The notes: generated by a model from the sequence alone, not told the origin. DNA of 64,000 nt from Oegoconia quadripuncta (GCA_949316235.1 OX438750.1:19718865-19782864), one strand, 5' to 3'. Counted from the first letter of the stretch, positions 37,002 through 47,510 are shown. Translations and numbers: made by a program.

Positions 37002-37795
37002 GTCGGTGGCGCGCGAGCCCGATGAGCGCGTGCGCGGCGGCCGCCATGCGCGAAAAGCACGCGGCGCCGCGCCGCCTCGCCTCCCCCCCGCCTTCGCCGC
37101 TCGACCGCCCCTCCCCGCTCGGCTCCCCCCGCGCCGATGAGCCGCTCGACCTCCGAGTCACCCACAAACGCCCACCAAGGCTCGAAGATGAAAACTGCAA
37201 CCTCATCACACCCTCCCCTCCACCTCATCCAACACACCCCGCTCATCCAGCACACCCGGCGCTGCTACAATTCTGCAGAAGGTTACCCCTAGCGCTGCCA
37301 GCGTCGTTCGGCCGCTACCCGTTCCTGCCAGCGGCCGCAGCCACCCTTCTAGCACCCGGCGCTCCGAGAGCACCTCCCGGCCCCCCCAATCCTGGGGTAC
37401 CTCGTGCGCGAGATCGGTACACGTGCTCGTACTGCGGCAAAGCATTCCCCCGAAGTGCGAACTTGACAAGACACTTACGAACGCACACGGGCGAACAACC
37501 CTATCGTTGTAAATACTGCGAGCGCTCCTTCTCAATATCATCGAATCTGCAGCGGCATGTGAGGAATATCCACAATAAGGAGCGACCGTTCCGGTGTCGT
37601 CACTGCGACCGGTGCTTCGGGCAGCAGACGAACCTTGACAGACATTTGAAAAAGCACGAAGCGGAGAATGGAGACGACAGCCGTCGACGGTCTCCGGATG
37701 AGACTTACTTCGAGGAAATCAGGTCGTTTATGGGGCGAGTGGCGCCGGCGGCGAGACGCGCTGCTGCCGCTGCCAACGCTGCCGACCACACCTGA
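37002..37795 (+). CDS. ham: hamlet / PRDM16-MECOM-type zinc-finger transcription factor, terminal coding exon (partial)
   Basis: This is the last coding exon of a nuclear DNA-binding regulator related to Drosophila hamlet and vertebrate PRDM3 (MECOM) and PRDM16. Splicing at AG 37000-37001 leaves two bases to finish a codon, then [10 protein letters not shown] and onward; the ATG at 37022 is internal. Numbered from that Met: a Pro/Ala/Ser-rich start, EPLDLRV (residues 40-46), a PxDLS-type motif that recruits CtBP corepressor, and a His-Pro repeat (69-80). Three C2H2 fingers follow: Cys135/138-His151/155, Cys163/166-His179/184 and Cys192/195-His208/212. Linkers [10 protein letters not shown] and HNKERPFRC and the stretch [16 protein letters not shown] are diagnostic of the C-terminal PRDM3/16/hamlet finger cluster. 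A short conserved [12 protein letters not shown] (227-238) comes next, then a short Ala-rich end, far shorter than in vertebrates. Stop codons TGA and TAG are tandem. Upstream exons (PR domain if any, first finger cluster) are not visible in this window. In flies hamlet acts in sensory-organ and neural lineage fate. Confidence 0.93.
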
Positions 37796-39965
37796 TAGTG
37801 GACACAGACGTTCGTTACAATAATCTGGTCGATGCATCCAAATGACTCTTGTGTATAAATACAGACCCTTATTAAGTTTGTGATCGATTCGCCAAGTATG
37901 ATGCGCCAGAATAAGTGCTATCATATTTTATAAGGCCGCTTTATACGGTCTACTCTGACCAATAGCGTACCAGAAGCTCGATATTGCATTGGTTATGTAG
38001 AAGATTTACAATAATAATGTCCTAATTGAATAAAACAACAAGAAACAGCCACCGACTTCACATTCAGGTATTCCATTGTCAAAAAAATCTTTCCTCTTTC
38101 GCTGAAATTATTCGTATTTTTTTCTGCTAATTTTGTGTTACCTCAATAATGCCTCGGTTTTTCTTGCGTCGGAAGTAATCACTAACAAGTCTAAAAAAAA
38201 TCTTTTATTGCACACAACAGTCTGGTGAAATCAATACCAAAGTGAAATCGAGCTTGTAATTTAAATTGTATGATATTATTATTATTAATCCATGATCTGA
38301 TGTTTTCCCATATCACACCAGCCAAATGTAATGAGTATCTATTAGGATATTTTTTCCTAATATAGTAATTGTGTTGTTAAATGTGATCAAAATATTAATA
38401 GGAATAAATCGAAAACTGTTGTTTTGCGAAATGTTAAATAATTGATTAAGACGAACGTTGATGATTCTAAACGTATAAATAAAATTCGTATAAATAATTA
38501 AATCAGTCAGTGGTGAACATTCTAAGTATTTTAGAATGTTTGAAAGTGATACCTGTGGGAATACTAGAGCTGTGGTAAAATATAAATATTGTCTAAATTT
38601 AATAGTTAAAAATATCATCAACTCACCATCGTCATTTAGGTACAAATTGGCACTAAAATGGGAAAAATGTTGTGTAAATATAGTCTTCCCAGTGCAACAA
38701 TTTAGTTGTGATGAAAAAATCATAGAATTTCTAAGCATAGGAATGGGAAGGAACGAATGCAGGCCTGTACAAGATGAAAATCTATTTTTATTCATTAGTT
38801 TTTACAGCATTTTCTGACGAAGTAGTCTTTTTTGCTGCAACTCCTGCTACTTATAGCATAAAGATCGAATAAAAGCAAAGCCACAAGGTTAGAACCTGTG
38901 TGTTATTGAATGTTGTGCCTTAACGCTTTTGTATATGATTGTTTTTCCTGTGCCTACACGTTCTAAGTTAAAAACAGAAGTGATAGTAAAACATCTCATG
39001 TACTTAATGTAAATATGAAGCTGTCATTCAAAGTACATAATAATATAGTTTAAGTTAGATAACATACCGAATTTTCACTACCGATAGAAATACAAAACTA
39101 GACTTTACGATTATATTCCTTGTCGTAAAAGACATAAATAGATAATAAAAATATAGTAAGTGTTCAGAGAGTGTTCTAAATATTAGAATTACAGTTTATT
39201 GATAAATATTGTATGAATGTATGTAGGTTTTCTTTTGTATTAATATATTTCTTTGTAAATTTTTGCTTTATTCGATGTAAAATAATTGTATTATTAGTCT
39301 GAGAGGAAACGCCGGTTACCAATAAAATTATAACTTGTTGCTTATTGAAGTTATTATAAATATTTTTATGAAATGTTAGAAAAGTTGTTTAAAATGATAT
39401 AATCACTCGAAATTACTTAGGTACCTACCTTATTACATGTTGCATAAATTATTTAATGTGGGGCAAGTACCACAGAAAGAGTTACAGATGTGTGACGTCA
39501 CCGATTCTCTTAATGTTAAGTTACGAAATGCTTTATGTTGCAAAATGTCTACTACTTAATTCTATGAGATATTTTTATCACATTTGGGATTAGAAAATAT
39601 AACAGATTTTTAGAGATTAATATGCAAAATATTTTTACGAATGATAAACTGTCTTCCAAAATTATACTAAATTAAGTTATGAATCTGTGATGTAATTTAT
39701 TGCTGGGACACAATTGAATTGGAATCAATGTATTTTTTATTTGCATCAGTATACTAGAGTCTCTCAAAGAACTAATCTAAACGTTCCTTTAAGTATAGGT
39801 AGATCTCTATATTGTTACGTACGAGTATAAGTGGATTATTTACTTTTTGTTTATTTAAAAACTTTTTGTTAAACAATTGACAACATTACACGGTCGCTTG
39901 ATAATCGTTATTATTATTTATGTTTGAAAATATTTGGAAAAATAAAACACGCGTATATGTTTTCT
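37796..39965 (+). other. ham: Presumptive 3' UTR of hamlet
   Basis: About 2.2 kb of AT-rich DNA after the stop is free of the SINEs and LINE ends that crowd the rest of the window, as expected if it is transcribed and constrained. AATAAA occurs at 38029-38034, 38868-38873, 39321-39326 and 39941-39946; the last is followed by a T/GT-rich stretch and is my preferred distal end. Candidate elements: Pumilio-type TGTAAATA (38673, 39008), miR-7-type GTCTTCC (38683) and GTCTTCCA (39651), miR-9-type ACCAAAG (38236), miR-124-type GTGCCTTA (38915). A 160-codon minus-strand frame at 38313-38795 shows no domain. Confidence 0.6.
39941..39946 (+). terminator. Candidate distal poly(A) signal
   Basis: AATAAA is followed within about 20-40 bases by 'atgttttcttctttttgtgt', a good T/GT-rich downstream element. 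Earlier AATAAA hexamers at 38029, 38868 and 39321 could give shorter 3' UTRs. Confidence 0.5.
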
Positions 39966-40129
39966 TCTTTTTGTGTTTAAATATTTTAATTAAATTTTTG
40001 AAAATTTGTTAATTGTTAAAAGACGTAAGTTCATTTCTAGGATTTATAGTTGGACGTGTTCGTAGTCAAATAGACAAGAAAAATCTTAAAGAAACCTAAT
40101 GACGAAAACGTTATAAAAATTCTACACTG

Positions 40130-40505
40130 GACTATTGTCAAGGTTTTTTTCGAAATATCTTTTTGTTAAATTCTGAAAATAATATGCCGGATGAGATTTT
40201 TTACCGTAAGGGAGAAAATAGGGCATAGGTCTTAGGTAAGTGAAATAGAAGGTATTGGCATAGGTAGTGCACTTTTTTTTCAAAACAATCATCGAATAAG
40301 GCGTTGTGTCATATGACGGTCGCATTTGTAGCCTATTCCACGTAATTATTTCATTAAATAAAATAAATAGAAAACTAGGAGAATATATATATATATATAT
40401 ATATGTATTTTTTATCCATACGGTAAAAAAAAAACTCGTCCGATATATTATTTCCAGATTTTACAAAAAGATATTTCGAAAAAACTCATGCAGTATATCT
40501 ATACC
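40130..40505. mobile_element. MITE family G, copy G2
   Basis: Arms run from about 40140 ('tttttttcgaaatatctttt') through 'gccggatgagattttttacc' and back in inverse order through 'tacggtaaaaaaaaaactcg' to 'gatatttcgaaaaaactc'. They are longer than in G1. A (TA)n microsatellite (40386-40404) lies between them. Confidence 0.7.
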
Positions 40506-40509
40506 TACT

Positions 40510-41120
40510 AAATAGTGTTAGACAAACCAACATCTTCTTAATTTATGTTCTAAATTATGGTTTCTTTTTAATTTTGTACTTTTATTCATTAGAAATGTTG
40601 TCAATTACGAAACCTGAATATGCCAGGTGAACAGAAACAATAATTTTAATGTGAATAATTGTATTTATTTTATTTTGTTGATATTAAATGCAAATGTCAA
40701 TAGCTCTTTCCTACATGCTAGTTTTCATTTACACTTACGTAAATTCCTATTGACAATTTGTATTCTCTATTACAGGAGTATTTAGTTTACTCTATATAAT
40801 ATATTTCTCCGAGTCAATGTTACCTTTGTAAAAATTTAATTAACTATGTTAGCCATGCCTCTTACTGTTTAGTATACTCGTACCAAATTTAAGTTTGAAT
40901 CACAAGAGATGCTATTTAACTTATCACTAGGATGTGTAAGGAATAGAGATTATTATCTACCATTATCGTTTTTTACTTTTGATACATACTTATTAGTCGA
41001 TCAAAGGTCACCGATTACCTTGTCAAAATGAAATAAATAACAATAAAATTAATTTCGTTGTTTTACTTGAGTTCCTTGACTCTTTATTCATACATAACGT
41101 TACGATTTTTATCCCAAATG
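40510..41120. other. AT-rich intergenic DNA
   Basis: Nothing was recognised apart from AT-rich sequence with further AATAAA hexamers near 41042. Confidence 0.45.
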
Positions 41121-41123
41121 AGA

Positions 41124-41434
41124 TTTTTTATGCACAACAGGTTAGTACTTGACCTAAATCACACATGATGTTAAGTGAAGATGAAGCCGAGGGTGGAAGC
41201 ATACATATATATTTTTTGGGGGGACTCGCTATCTTTTCTCTGACAACCGGAACACAACAATGCTATTAAGCTTGGCGGCAGATTTAGATAAGATGGTGGT
41301 AGCTACCTAGGCGGACATTTAATATGCCATACCACCCACCAAAAGTACTAAACATGTACCCCGCTGGGAATCGAACCCGCGACCTCCAATTCGTAAATAC
41401 TATGCTGTTTACATTGAACCACGGAGGCGGTCAT
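41124..41434 (-). mobile_element. tRNA-derived SINE, family A (A9, near full length)
   Basis: All blocks are present, from 'cttgacctaaatcacacatg' to the head complement 'gggaatcgaacccgcgacct' and 'gtttacattgaaccacggag'. An AT insertion sits at about 41202-41216. It abuts the 3' end of a LINE. Confidence 0.85.
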
Positions 41435-41435
41435 G

Positions 41436-41600
41436 CGGGGTGGTCAGAGATATCCCAAACTTAAAAAGTTTAATGCTTGATACAATGTCCACGGTTCACC
41501 TTTTGAGAATCACGTTTGAAAGGTGCAAATCTATAGATATTTTTTATGGAAAGTCCCACAGTCTCCTTTTACGACGGGAACGGGAAGAGATAACTCATCT
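41436..41600 (-). repeat. LINE 3' UTR fragment
   Basis: The minus strand reads 'aaggtgaaccgtggacattg', then 'gtttgggatatctctgacca' and 'cccc'. The same blocks end the LINE at 45082-45150 and occur at 58390-58480 in + orientation. Confidence 0.6.
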
Positions 41601-41679
41601 CGTTTCTATTTTCGTTCTAGTTCCAAAATTTTTAACATGAGAGCGATTGTGCTAGTATAGACCCTAAACAATTTAAATC

Positions 41680-41830
41680 AGCCAGCGCCATCTTGGAATC
41701 GAAGGGTGCCGGAGGCGCGCATTGCTCTTGCGCAGACTCACGAGCCGCGTTTACGATATGATTATGCTTTATTGCCATTAATTTGCGACAAACGAAACCG
41801 CCCAGAACATCGAGACCGCCATGTTGACAA
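41680..41830. other. CpG-rich patch in intergenic DNA
   Basis: This patch is clearly richer in C+G and CpG than its flanks ('ggtgccggaggcgcgcattg'). On the minus strand it has CTCF-like AGATGGCGC (complement at 41685-41693) and an ATGGCGG near 41814-41820 in good initiation context, but that frame stops after 14 codons. It could be a promoter or boundary element. No gene is called. Confidence 0.35.
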
Positions 41831-42014
41831 ACCATTCGATTTATCCATGTACCTACCTAATTAGACATTAGACTACCGGAGAGGTATATATGAATGTAGA
41901 TAAGTTGTTATCGGTATTAGAATTTGTTATTAGAGTACGAAATTTTATTTAATAGAAATATTTTGTTGATATTGACAACTATAGGTACTACAGTTGTACC
42001 TAATCGTTACGCTA

Positions 42015-42240
42015 TTCAAAACCATCATAAAACAGACATCATTTACCAAAGGCTATTATAAAATTTCTATCTGGATGATAAGCAACCATGGACATAGACC
42101 ACTCGGCGATATTCAGTCTAATTATACAATATAATATAATTGTAACCCAAACTTATTTAAAAGAGCAACCCTTGAGTTTCTTGCTCGTGGCTGTTATTAA
42201 GCTAACACAACCATGTCGTATTTACAGCAATATTACATGT
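42015..42240 (+). pseudogene. LINE ORF2 end plus 3' UTR fragment
   Basis: It encodes KTIIKQTSFTKGYYKIS before a small deletion breaks the frame, then 3' UTR text 'ttgagtttcttgctcg'. It is the inverted counterpart of 42803-43215 and a sister of 50405-50670. Confidence 0.6.
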
Positions 42241-42499
42241 AATGGCTGACACACACCAACTAATAAACCATTTTTATTAAATTAATAAAAAAAAATGAAC
42301 TCGACTGAGATAGTACTTATTTCGTAAAATAATAATCTGAGTGTATTAAATGCGAGCTTGTGATCCAATAAGAAAGGTCTGCCTCAGGATTACGTGATGT
42401 TTATTTTCTTGTGTTTTAAATTCAAATTCTTTAACATCGATTTTTTTTATATAATAACTTTTTATATAAAAAATATAATAAATAAATAAAAACAATAAC

Positions 42500-42595
42500 T
42501 TTTTGTGCGATTAATGATGTACGCTGTATTCTTCATGTAGCTTTTGTTAATTGTGCAATAAAGAGTATTTGATTGATTGATCGATTTAAAGAAAT
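42500..42595 (+). repeat. LINE 3' tail with (GATT)n
   Basis: 'gtgcaataaagagtatttga' is followed by 'ttgattgatcgattt', matching the tail at 7000-7055. Confidence 0.5.
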
Positions 42596-42802
42596 GAAAT
42601 GAAAAATTATAACATACAATAATTTGCAGGGTTATTTGTAAATCACTGCACAATATTCTTTTCAATAAAACTACCAACATTTGTTAAAATAAATACAAGT
42701 TAATGAATATCTAACTAATGCGAAAGTTTGGATGTTTGTTGCTCAATCACGGCGAAACGGACGAACGGATGAACGGATTTGAATGAAATTTGGTATATAG
42801 GT

Positions 42803-43215
42803 AGTCAAAGTCAAAGTCAAGTCAAAGTCAAAAAATATTTATTTCGTAGGATAAAGATTATCACTTGAAAACGTCACATTTTTTATCTTAATATTAATAT
42901 TATTGACATTATTGCTCATTCGCAAAGCAGATTCCCCAGAGAAGAACGAGCAAGAAACTCAAGGGTTACTCTTTTAAATAAGTTTGGGTTACAATTATAT
43001 TACATTGTATAATTAGGCTGAATATCGCCGAGCGGTCTATGTCCATGCTTGCTTATCATCCAGATAGTCAGAAATTTTATAATAGCCTTTGGTAAATAAT
43101 GTCTGTTTTATGATGGTTTTGAATTTATTTAAAGGTAAATTTTGAATGTCCACTGGAACCTTATTATAAAAGCGTATACATTGCCGCTTAAATGACTTTA
43201 AACTTAGAACATTGA
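42803..43215 (-). pseudogene. Non-LTR retrotransposon ORF2 C-terminus with 3' UTR and (GACTTT)n tail
   Basis: The minus strand from about 43206 reads LSLKSFKRQCIRFYNKVPVD, then IQNLPLNKFKTIIKQTLFTK and GYYKISDYLDDKQAWT, with a stop at 43037-43039. The pattern of a short basic segment, FYNKVPVDIQNLP, then FKxxIKxxL is the usual C-terminal tail of CR1/Jockey-group ORF2 proteins. The 3' UTR follows and the element ends in repeated TTTGACTTTGAC (complement at 42804-42835). The reverse transcriptase is absent (5' truncation). Confidence 0.7.
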
Positions 43216-43655
43216 TTTACTCCATCATGCAATACCCACCACCATCTCACACTAACTATCACACACACTAACTCTTACACACACAGACACTCACAACACA
43301 CATATTTTGTACATATTTATAGATCTATAATTTTGACATTTTCATTTGGCTTATTTCATTTCCATAGACATATTTTATTCATATTTAGACATATTAACAT
43401 AACGACTCATATATCACTGAGGATTTGATTTGTTTTCATTGACATTTATATAATAATATTATAATTAATAATGTATTAGTACGAATTTTATTGTAATTTA
43501 ATTAAGACATTACCCACTCAATGTTAAAGTAACCGTTGTCAGTAACATAATAAGAATCTTTAATTGGCATAAGTTTGGTATTAGTTTTCTGAATAAGAAT
43601 TTGTAATAATGCTGTTGATTCTATGTAAATAAAATAAAATAAAATAAAATAAAAA
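43215..43655 (+). repeat. LINE-like 3' region ending in (AAAAT)n
   Basis: AT-rich sequence ends in 'tctatgtaaataaaataaaa' and more AAAAT units, a LINE-type 3' tail on the + strand facing away from the neighbouring minus-strand LINE end. It may be a second insertion or the other half of a 5'-inverted (twin-primed) insertion. Confidence 0.4.
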
Positions 43656-43779
43656 ACATACCCTGGATTAAGACATAGGATATTTTTTATCCCAATAAAG
43701 TGAATAGTTCCCGCGGGATATACAAATTTCCGCAATAAAGTTATTCCACGCAGGCGAAACGCGTGGGCGGAAAGCTAGT

Positions 43780-44430
43780 ATTTTATATATATTTCTAACT
43801 CATAATAATTAGTTTACTATAATAGGTACACAATTGAAAATATATCTTATAGTAGAAATATACCGTCCAACTCGCTTCCGTACCTACCTAGTAGGCCTGC
43901 ATTATTGCCCCGCTGAATGCATAAGCTGAGCTGCTGAGTAAAGTAGACGCCAGCTGTCATATCTCCAGAGGCGTGGATCAGTCTAATGGATAAATCCTTT
44001 AAGTTATTTTGTATTTCTGGATGATATTATCTCCCAGTGGTTTACCTACAAAATTTTCAATTTCTACTTATTGCTGTTATAAGTTTTGTCTGCTGGACGT
44101 TAATCTTTTATGAGATAGTTTAAAAAAATGCACACTTTTAAAGTCAGAACAAAAGTATCTACTTAACACAATTCCTGCAAAAATACCGTCTCTTTGACAC
44201 TACCAAACCATCTAGGTAAATAAATACTTTAGAAACGGCTGACCCCAGAATGCCTGGCGACAGTTAGGCAATGACTAAGTCATATAGTGTGATGCGCAAG
44301 AGGGTTCCATCCAAGGGTAGTGAGTGTGAGTGAACCAGTCGCTCTACAGGGGAGGCCTATGTTCAGCGGCGGACGTTCTGTGGCTGACATGATGATGATT
44401 GGGACCATATTATGCACAGAAAATATATCA
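43780..44430. other. Intergenic DNA; LINE tail at 44335-44395
   Basis: Nothing gene-like was seen. At 44335-44395 'aggcctatgttcagcggcgg' and 'ctgacatgatgatgattgg' form a LINE 3' end on the + strand. Confidence 0.45.
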
Positions 44431-44432
44431 TA

Positions 44433-44710
44433 TCCCTACTAATATTATAAATGCGATAGTTTGTGTGTATGTACGTGTGTTTGTTACCTCTTCACGACAC
44501 TTGTACGCTACAGGACCTCTACGATGACACAGACAATGCTGTACGCGTGGCCACATTCTATGTGTTTGTCATCGACTCCCTGAGAAGAATTTGGATGAAA
44601 TTTGGTTAGTAGACAGATCGACCTGAAAAATTGAGTCTAGATAAATAGGCAAAAAATTTTGTTGAACCGATTTTGATAAAATGTTTCACGCGAACGAAGT
44701 ACGGCAACAG
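44433..44710 (+). mobile_element. Helitron-like element, diverged copy (H5)
   Basis: It starts A|TCCCTACTAATATTATAAATG and has 'aatttggatgaaatttggtt' and 'gtttcacgcgaacgaagta'. The 3' CTAG end is not clear. Confidence 0.5.
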
Positions 44711-45025
44711 CTATTGACAAATAAAGGGATAGATACTGTCTAGAGTAGTCTATCTACCTGATGGTATAAGGTATGGGATAAATGAAATTGCGATCATCGG
44801 ATCAACAAAACTTTGTTGATAGTTAAATATCTTTAATTGGCTTCCTATTCCCATCAAACATGGCTATATAGGCTAAGAACCATCTCGCAAAGACCTTTTA
44901 CTAACTTGGTTCAGACGTTTGGGCGTTACAATGCCATACACAGACAAACATGGGCTTCAAACTTGCAACACCCTCTTTATAAGAATCTCATCGCTACAAT
45001 ATTATAAACAGAATAAAAAGGATTC

Positions 45026-45081
45026 TTTGAGACAATGATCGTGACTTATGTATGTACATAAGTCACGATCATTGTCTCAAA
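45026..45081. repeat. Perfect 27-bp hairpin with 2-nt loop
   Basis: The left arm 45026-45052 begins TTTGAGACAATGATCGTGAC. The right arm 45055-45081 is its exact reverse complement. The loop is TG (45053-45054). The right arm is continuous with the 3' end of the minus-strand LINE at 45082, so the left arm is an inverted copy of the LINE's terminal sequence. Confidence 0.95.
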
Positions 45082-45640
45082 TGGGGTGGTCAGGGATAAC
45101 CCAAACATAAGAGTTTGAATAATTCAAACAAGCATGGAACAACATCCATGGTTCACCTTTCGAAATATACAGACATGCACAGGTGATAGGGGATGACCCC
45201 TGATCTCAGTAGATGCCTATTCACCCTACTCTTGAAGATCCCAAGGTTGTAGGATTCAGGAAAGACTGACGCCGGAAGGGAGTTCCATGCCTTGGCCGTT
45301 CGCATTAGGAATGAAGAATCGAACCGCTTAGTGCGAATGTTCGGTATGTTAACTACATACGGGTGGAATCCCTCCCCGCTCCTAGTAGTCCGAAGATGGA
45401 ATGGCGATGGTGGAATAAGATTGTGTAATTCCAACGCACACTCACCGAAGTGCATCCGTAAAAGACTGAGAGACAGGCGACCTTGCGACGTTGTTCGATG
45501 CTCTGCAATTTAGCAGTGATCGAATGGTCACCAATGAGTCTCTTGGCACGTCGTTCCACAAAATCGAGTGCACTTTCGTCCCTTAGTCGCCTTTTATGAC
45601 ACACACGGGAAGAACGAATTGGTTCTATTCTTTTTGCGTG
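45082..45640 (-). pseudogene. Decayed non-LTR retrotransposon ORF2 C-terminus and 3' UTR
   Basis: Two minus-strand frames together cover the ORF2 end. 45353-45604 gives LDFVERRAKRLIGDHSITAK and IEQRRKVACLSVFYG. 45153-45455 gives ECALELHNLIPPSPFHLRTT, FDSSFLMRTAKAWNSLPASV and FPESYNLGIFKSRVNRHLL. The F..RT.K.WNSLP..VFP...LG.FKS.V.R.L pattern is the signature C-terminus of Jockey/CR1-group LINEs. A frameshift lies near 45450. A short 3' UTR ends at 45082 against the hairpin. No RT or endonuclease domain is present. Confidence 0.8.
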
Positions 45641-45644
45641 CTGA

Positions 45645-46115
45645 AACCATTCGTTTATGAATAATTATAGTATCAAAGATAATATAGTATCAGTCCAAAT
45701 CAAACTGATTTTCTTAATACTAACACATTATCGGGATCCCGGATCTCTTATTTGATCGTAGAATACGAACGCCTTCGTAATAGAAAGGTAAAACTAATTT
45801 CAAGGACAGAACATTGTAATCTAAGTGACGTTTTATCACTGACAATGGATAGCAATGCTGCAAAAAATAGTTCGCCTCTCTAAAATTATGTTTGTCTGTT
45901 AGCATAAAATATAAATAAATAATATGTAGTTAACTACACCACGGAATGACGTTACGTGCGGAGATCTAGATTCTGTAAGTATCTATGTATAATATCATTC
46001 TAAATACTAGTTGGACGAGAACGGTGCCAATGATGGTGCGCGCTCCATAAGAGGTAGCGCTTACCCTATTTCACGAGCAAGGACGGTAATGTTTTGAGCA
46101 ACGGGTAATCTGGAT
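45645..46115. other. Intergenic DNA
   Basis: No gene or element was recognised. Confidence 0.4.
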
Positions 46116-46117
46116 AC

Positions 46118-46262
46118 TTCTATTTGACGACCTGTTACCAAAAGTTCGGGAACGAATCCCGCTAAGGGCATGTGGACACCTGTACCCGAGCAATGAATGT
46201 TTTCATTTATAATATAAAAAAAAAATCAACTATCTGGTATCCATAGTACAAGCCTAGTTGCT
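46118..46262 (+). mobile_element. tRNA-derived SINE, family C (C5)
   Basis: 'gacctgttaccaaaagttcg' and 'ggaacgaatcccgctaaggg' form the head end with B box. The body 'aatgaatgttttcatttata' and 'caactatctggtatccatag' follows. It is 5' and 3' truncated. Confidence 0.7.
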
Positions 46263-46284
46263 TACTGTCGAATTAAAAACAAGT

Positions 46285-46360
46285 TCCATACCCTCTCCCA
46301 ATGAGAGGAGGCTATGCCCCAACAGTGGGGACGTGTAAGTCTGTTGATGATGAAGAAGAA
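46285..46360 (+). mobile_element. 5S-derived SINE tail fragment (D6)
   Basis: 'accctctcccaatgagagga' and 'ccccaacagtggggacgt' match the tails of D2 and D4. No head is present. Confidence 0.6.
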
Positions 46361-46483
46361 ATAGTATAAGTCATATAATAAGGCCGGAATCGGAGATGTA
46401 CCCCAATATACCAATCACGAATGGATATTACCTACGAGGGTTCAGAAGGTACAGAGACCTCCGACACTAACTACAGATGGCTT

Positions 46484-46575
46484 TTTTTTTTATGCACGAC
46501 TGGTTCGTACTTGACCTCAATCACACCTGATGTTAAGTGAAGATGAGGTCGAAGGTGGAAGCGTACTGACCCGTA
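46484..46575 (-). mobile_element. Family A SINE fragment (A10)
   Basis: It runs from 'tatgcacgactggttcgtac' to 'ggaagcgtactgacccg', where similarity ends abruptly. Confidence 0.8.
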
Positions 46576-47510
46576 TGGTACATCCATTGCTTCCTAAAAG
46601 CCGCAAGCAAAAGCAAACCTTATGCTTTAATAATTACGAACCATTATGATATTAACAGTTGAGATAAGGAATACTCAACCATTTTTATTATTTTAACATT
46701 TGAGTTACTCGAATCAGGAAGCTTTGACATGACAAAGGAATTGTTTGGTTGGAAGGGGCTTTGTATTCAAGCCTAAAATATCACTGTAGAGGTCAGTTGA
46801 AATGCGTTCTTTTAATTTTTATAATTAAATTAGTTTCAATGCACGAAATTTAAAACGATTTTGGGTATAAAAATAATTTTATGAACTGTCCGCTAGGCGC
46901 TGTCCAGGTCTTCTTTGTTTGTAAACACTTTATTGTACAAAAGAAATATACATGGACGATAAAAACTAGATGGTGTGATTACCAGCGCAAAGCGGCTGCT
47001 GGAAGTAAGTGGAAAAGGAGAATCAAAACAGCACAGCTTGGAAACTACTTATGTCCAGCCCCTGCTGTTGATGCTACTCAATCTCAAAAAAAATGATTTA
47101 TATCGTAAATTATAAAAAGAACATTTGAAAACATTATGTCATACAATTATCGCTCATTCACAAGGCAGACTCACCGAGAAGAACGAGCAAGAAACTCAGG
47201 AGTATTTAAATAATCTTAAAAAGAATTTTAACAATTTATTATTCCAAAAAAAATATAATAGATATACCTACAAATCACTCCATCATAGTTAAATTGAAAT
47301 AAAACTCGCTCTTGGCATACTGAAAAAGTTATAGATGGCAGCCGCTGGAACACAAGCGACATGGTTTACTATTTTGGCGGTTGTTTCAAATGGAAATTCT
47401 TACATATATTCGACAGTGGACCCAGAGATGAACACTTTTATTGCATCAGGTCAGTAGCAGGGAAACATGTGAAGATGATTTCAATTACATATTTTTTTAA
47501 GCAAAGGCTT
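46576..47510. other. Intergenic DNA with a LINE 3' UTR scrap
   Basis: At 47150-47215 'cgagaagaacgagcaagaaa' and flanking text match the 3' UTR of the LINE at 42803-43215 in minus orientation. A 71-codon frame at 46881-47096 has no recognised domain. Confidence 0.45.

Larger units (their letters stand above)
42707..43779 (+). mobile_element. Helitron-like element (H2) split by a LINE insertion
   Basis: The left part 42707-42805 (A|TCTAACTAATGCGAAAG ... 'gaaatttggtatataggtag') and the right part from about 43656 ('aacataccctggattaagac' ... 'gcgggcggaaagctag' then T) are the two halves of the family seen uninterrupted at 18020-18246. About 850 bp of LINE-derived sequence lies between them, so the LINE arrived after the Helitron-like element. 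Confidence 0.65.

Noticed and set aside
36859..37924. Several long frames antisense to or out of frame with the hamlet exon
   Set aside because: High GC content removes stop codons; only the frame with zinc fingers carries domain evidence.
38313..38795. 160-codon minus-strand frame in the presumptive 3' UTR
   Set aside because: AT-driven composition, no domain, no splice or initiation evidence; overlaps a + frame of similar quality.
41632..41835. Possible first exon with ATGGCGG start (minus strand)
   Set aside because: The frame from the best-context ATG stops after 14 codons and the longer frame has no domain; kept only as a CpG-rich patch.
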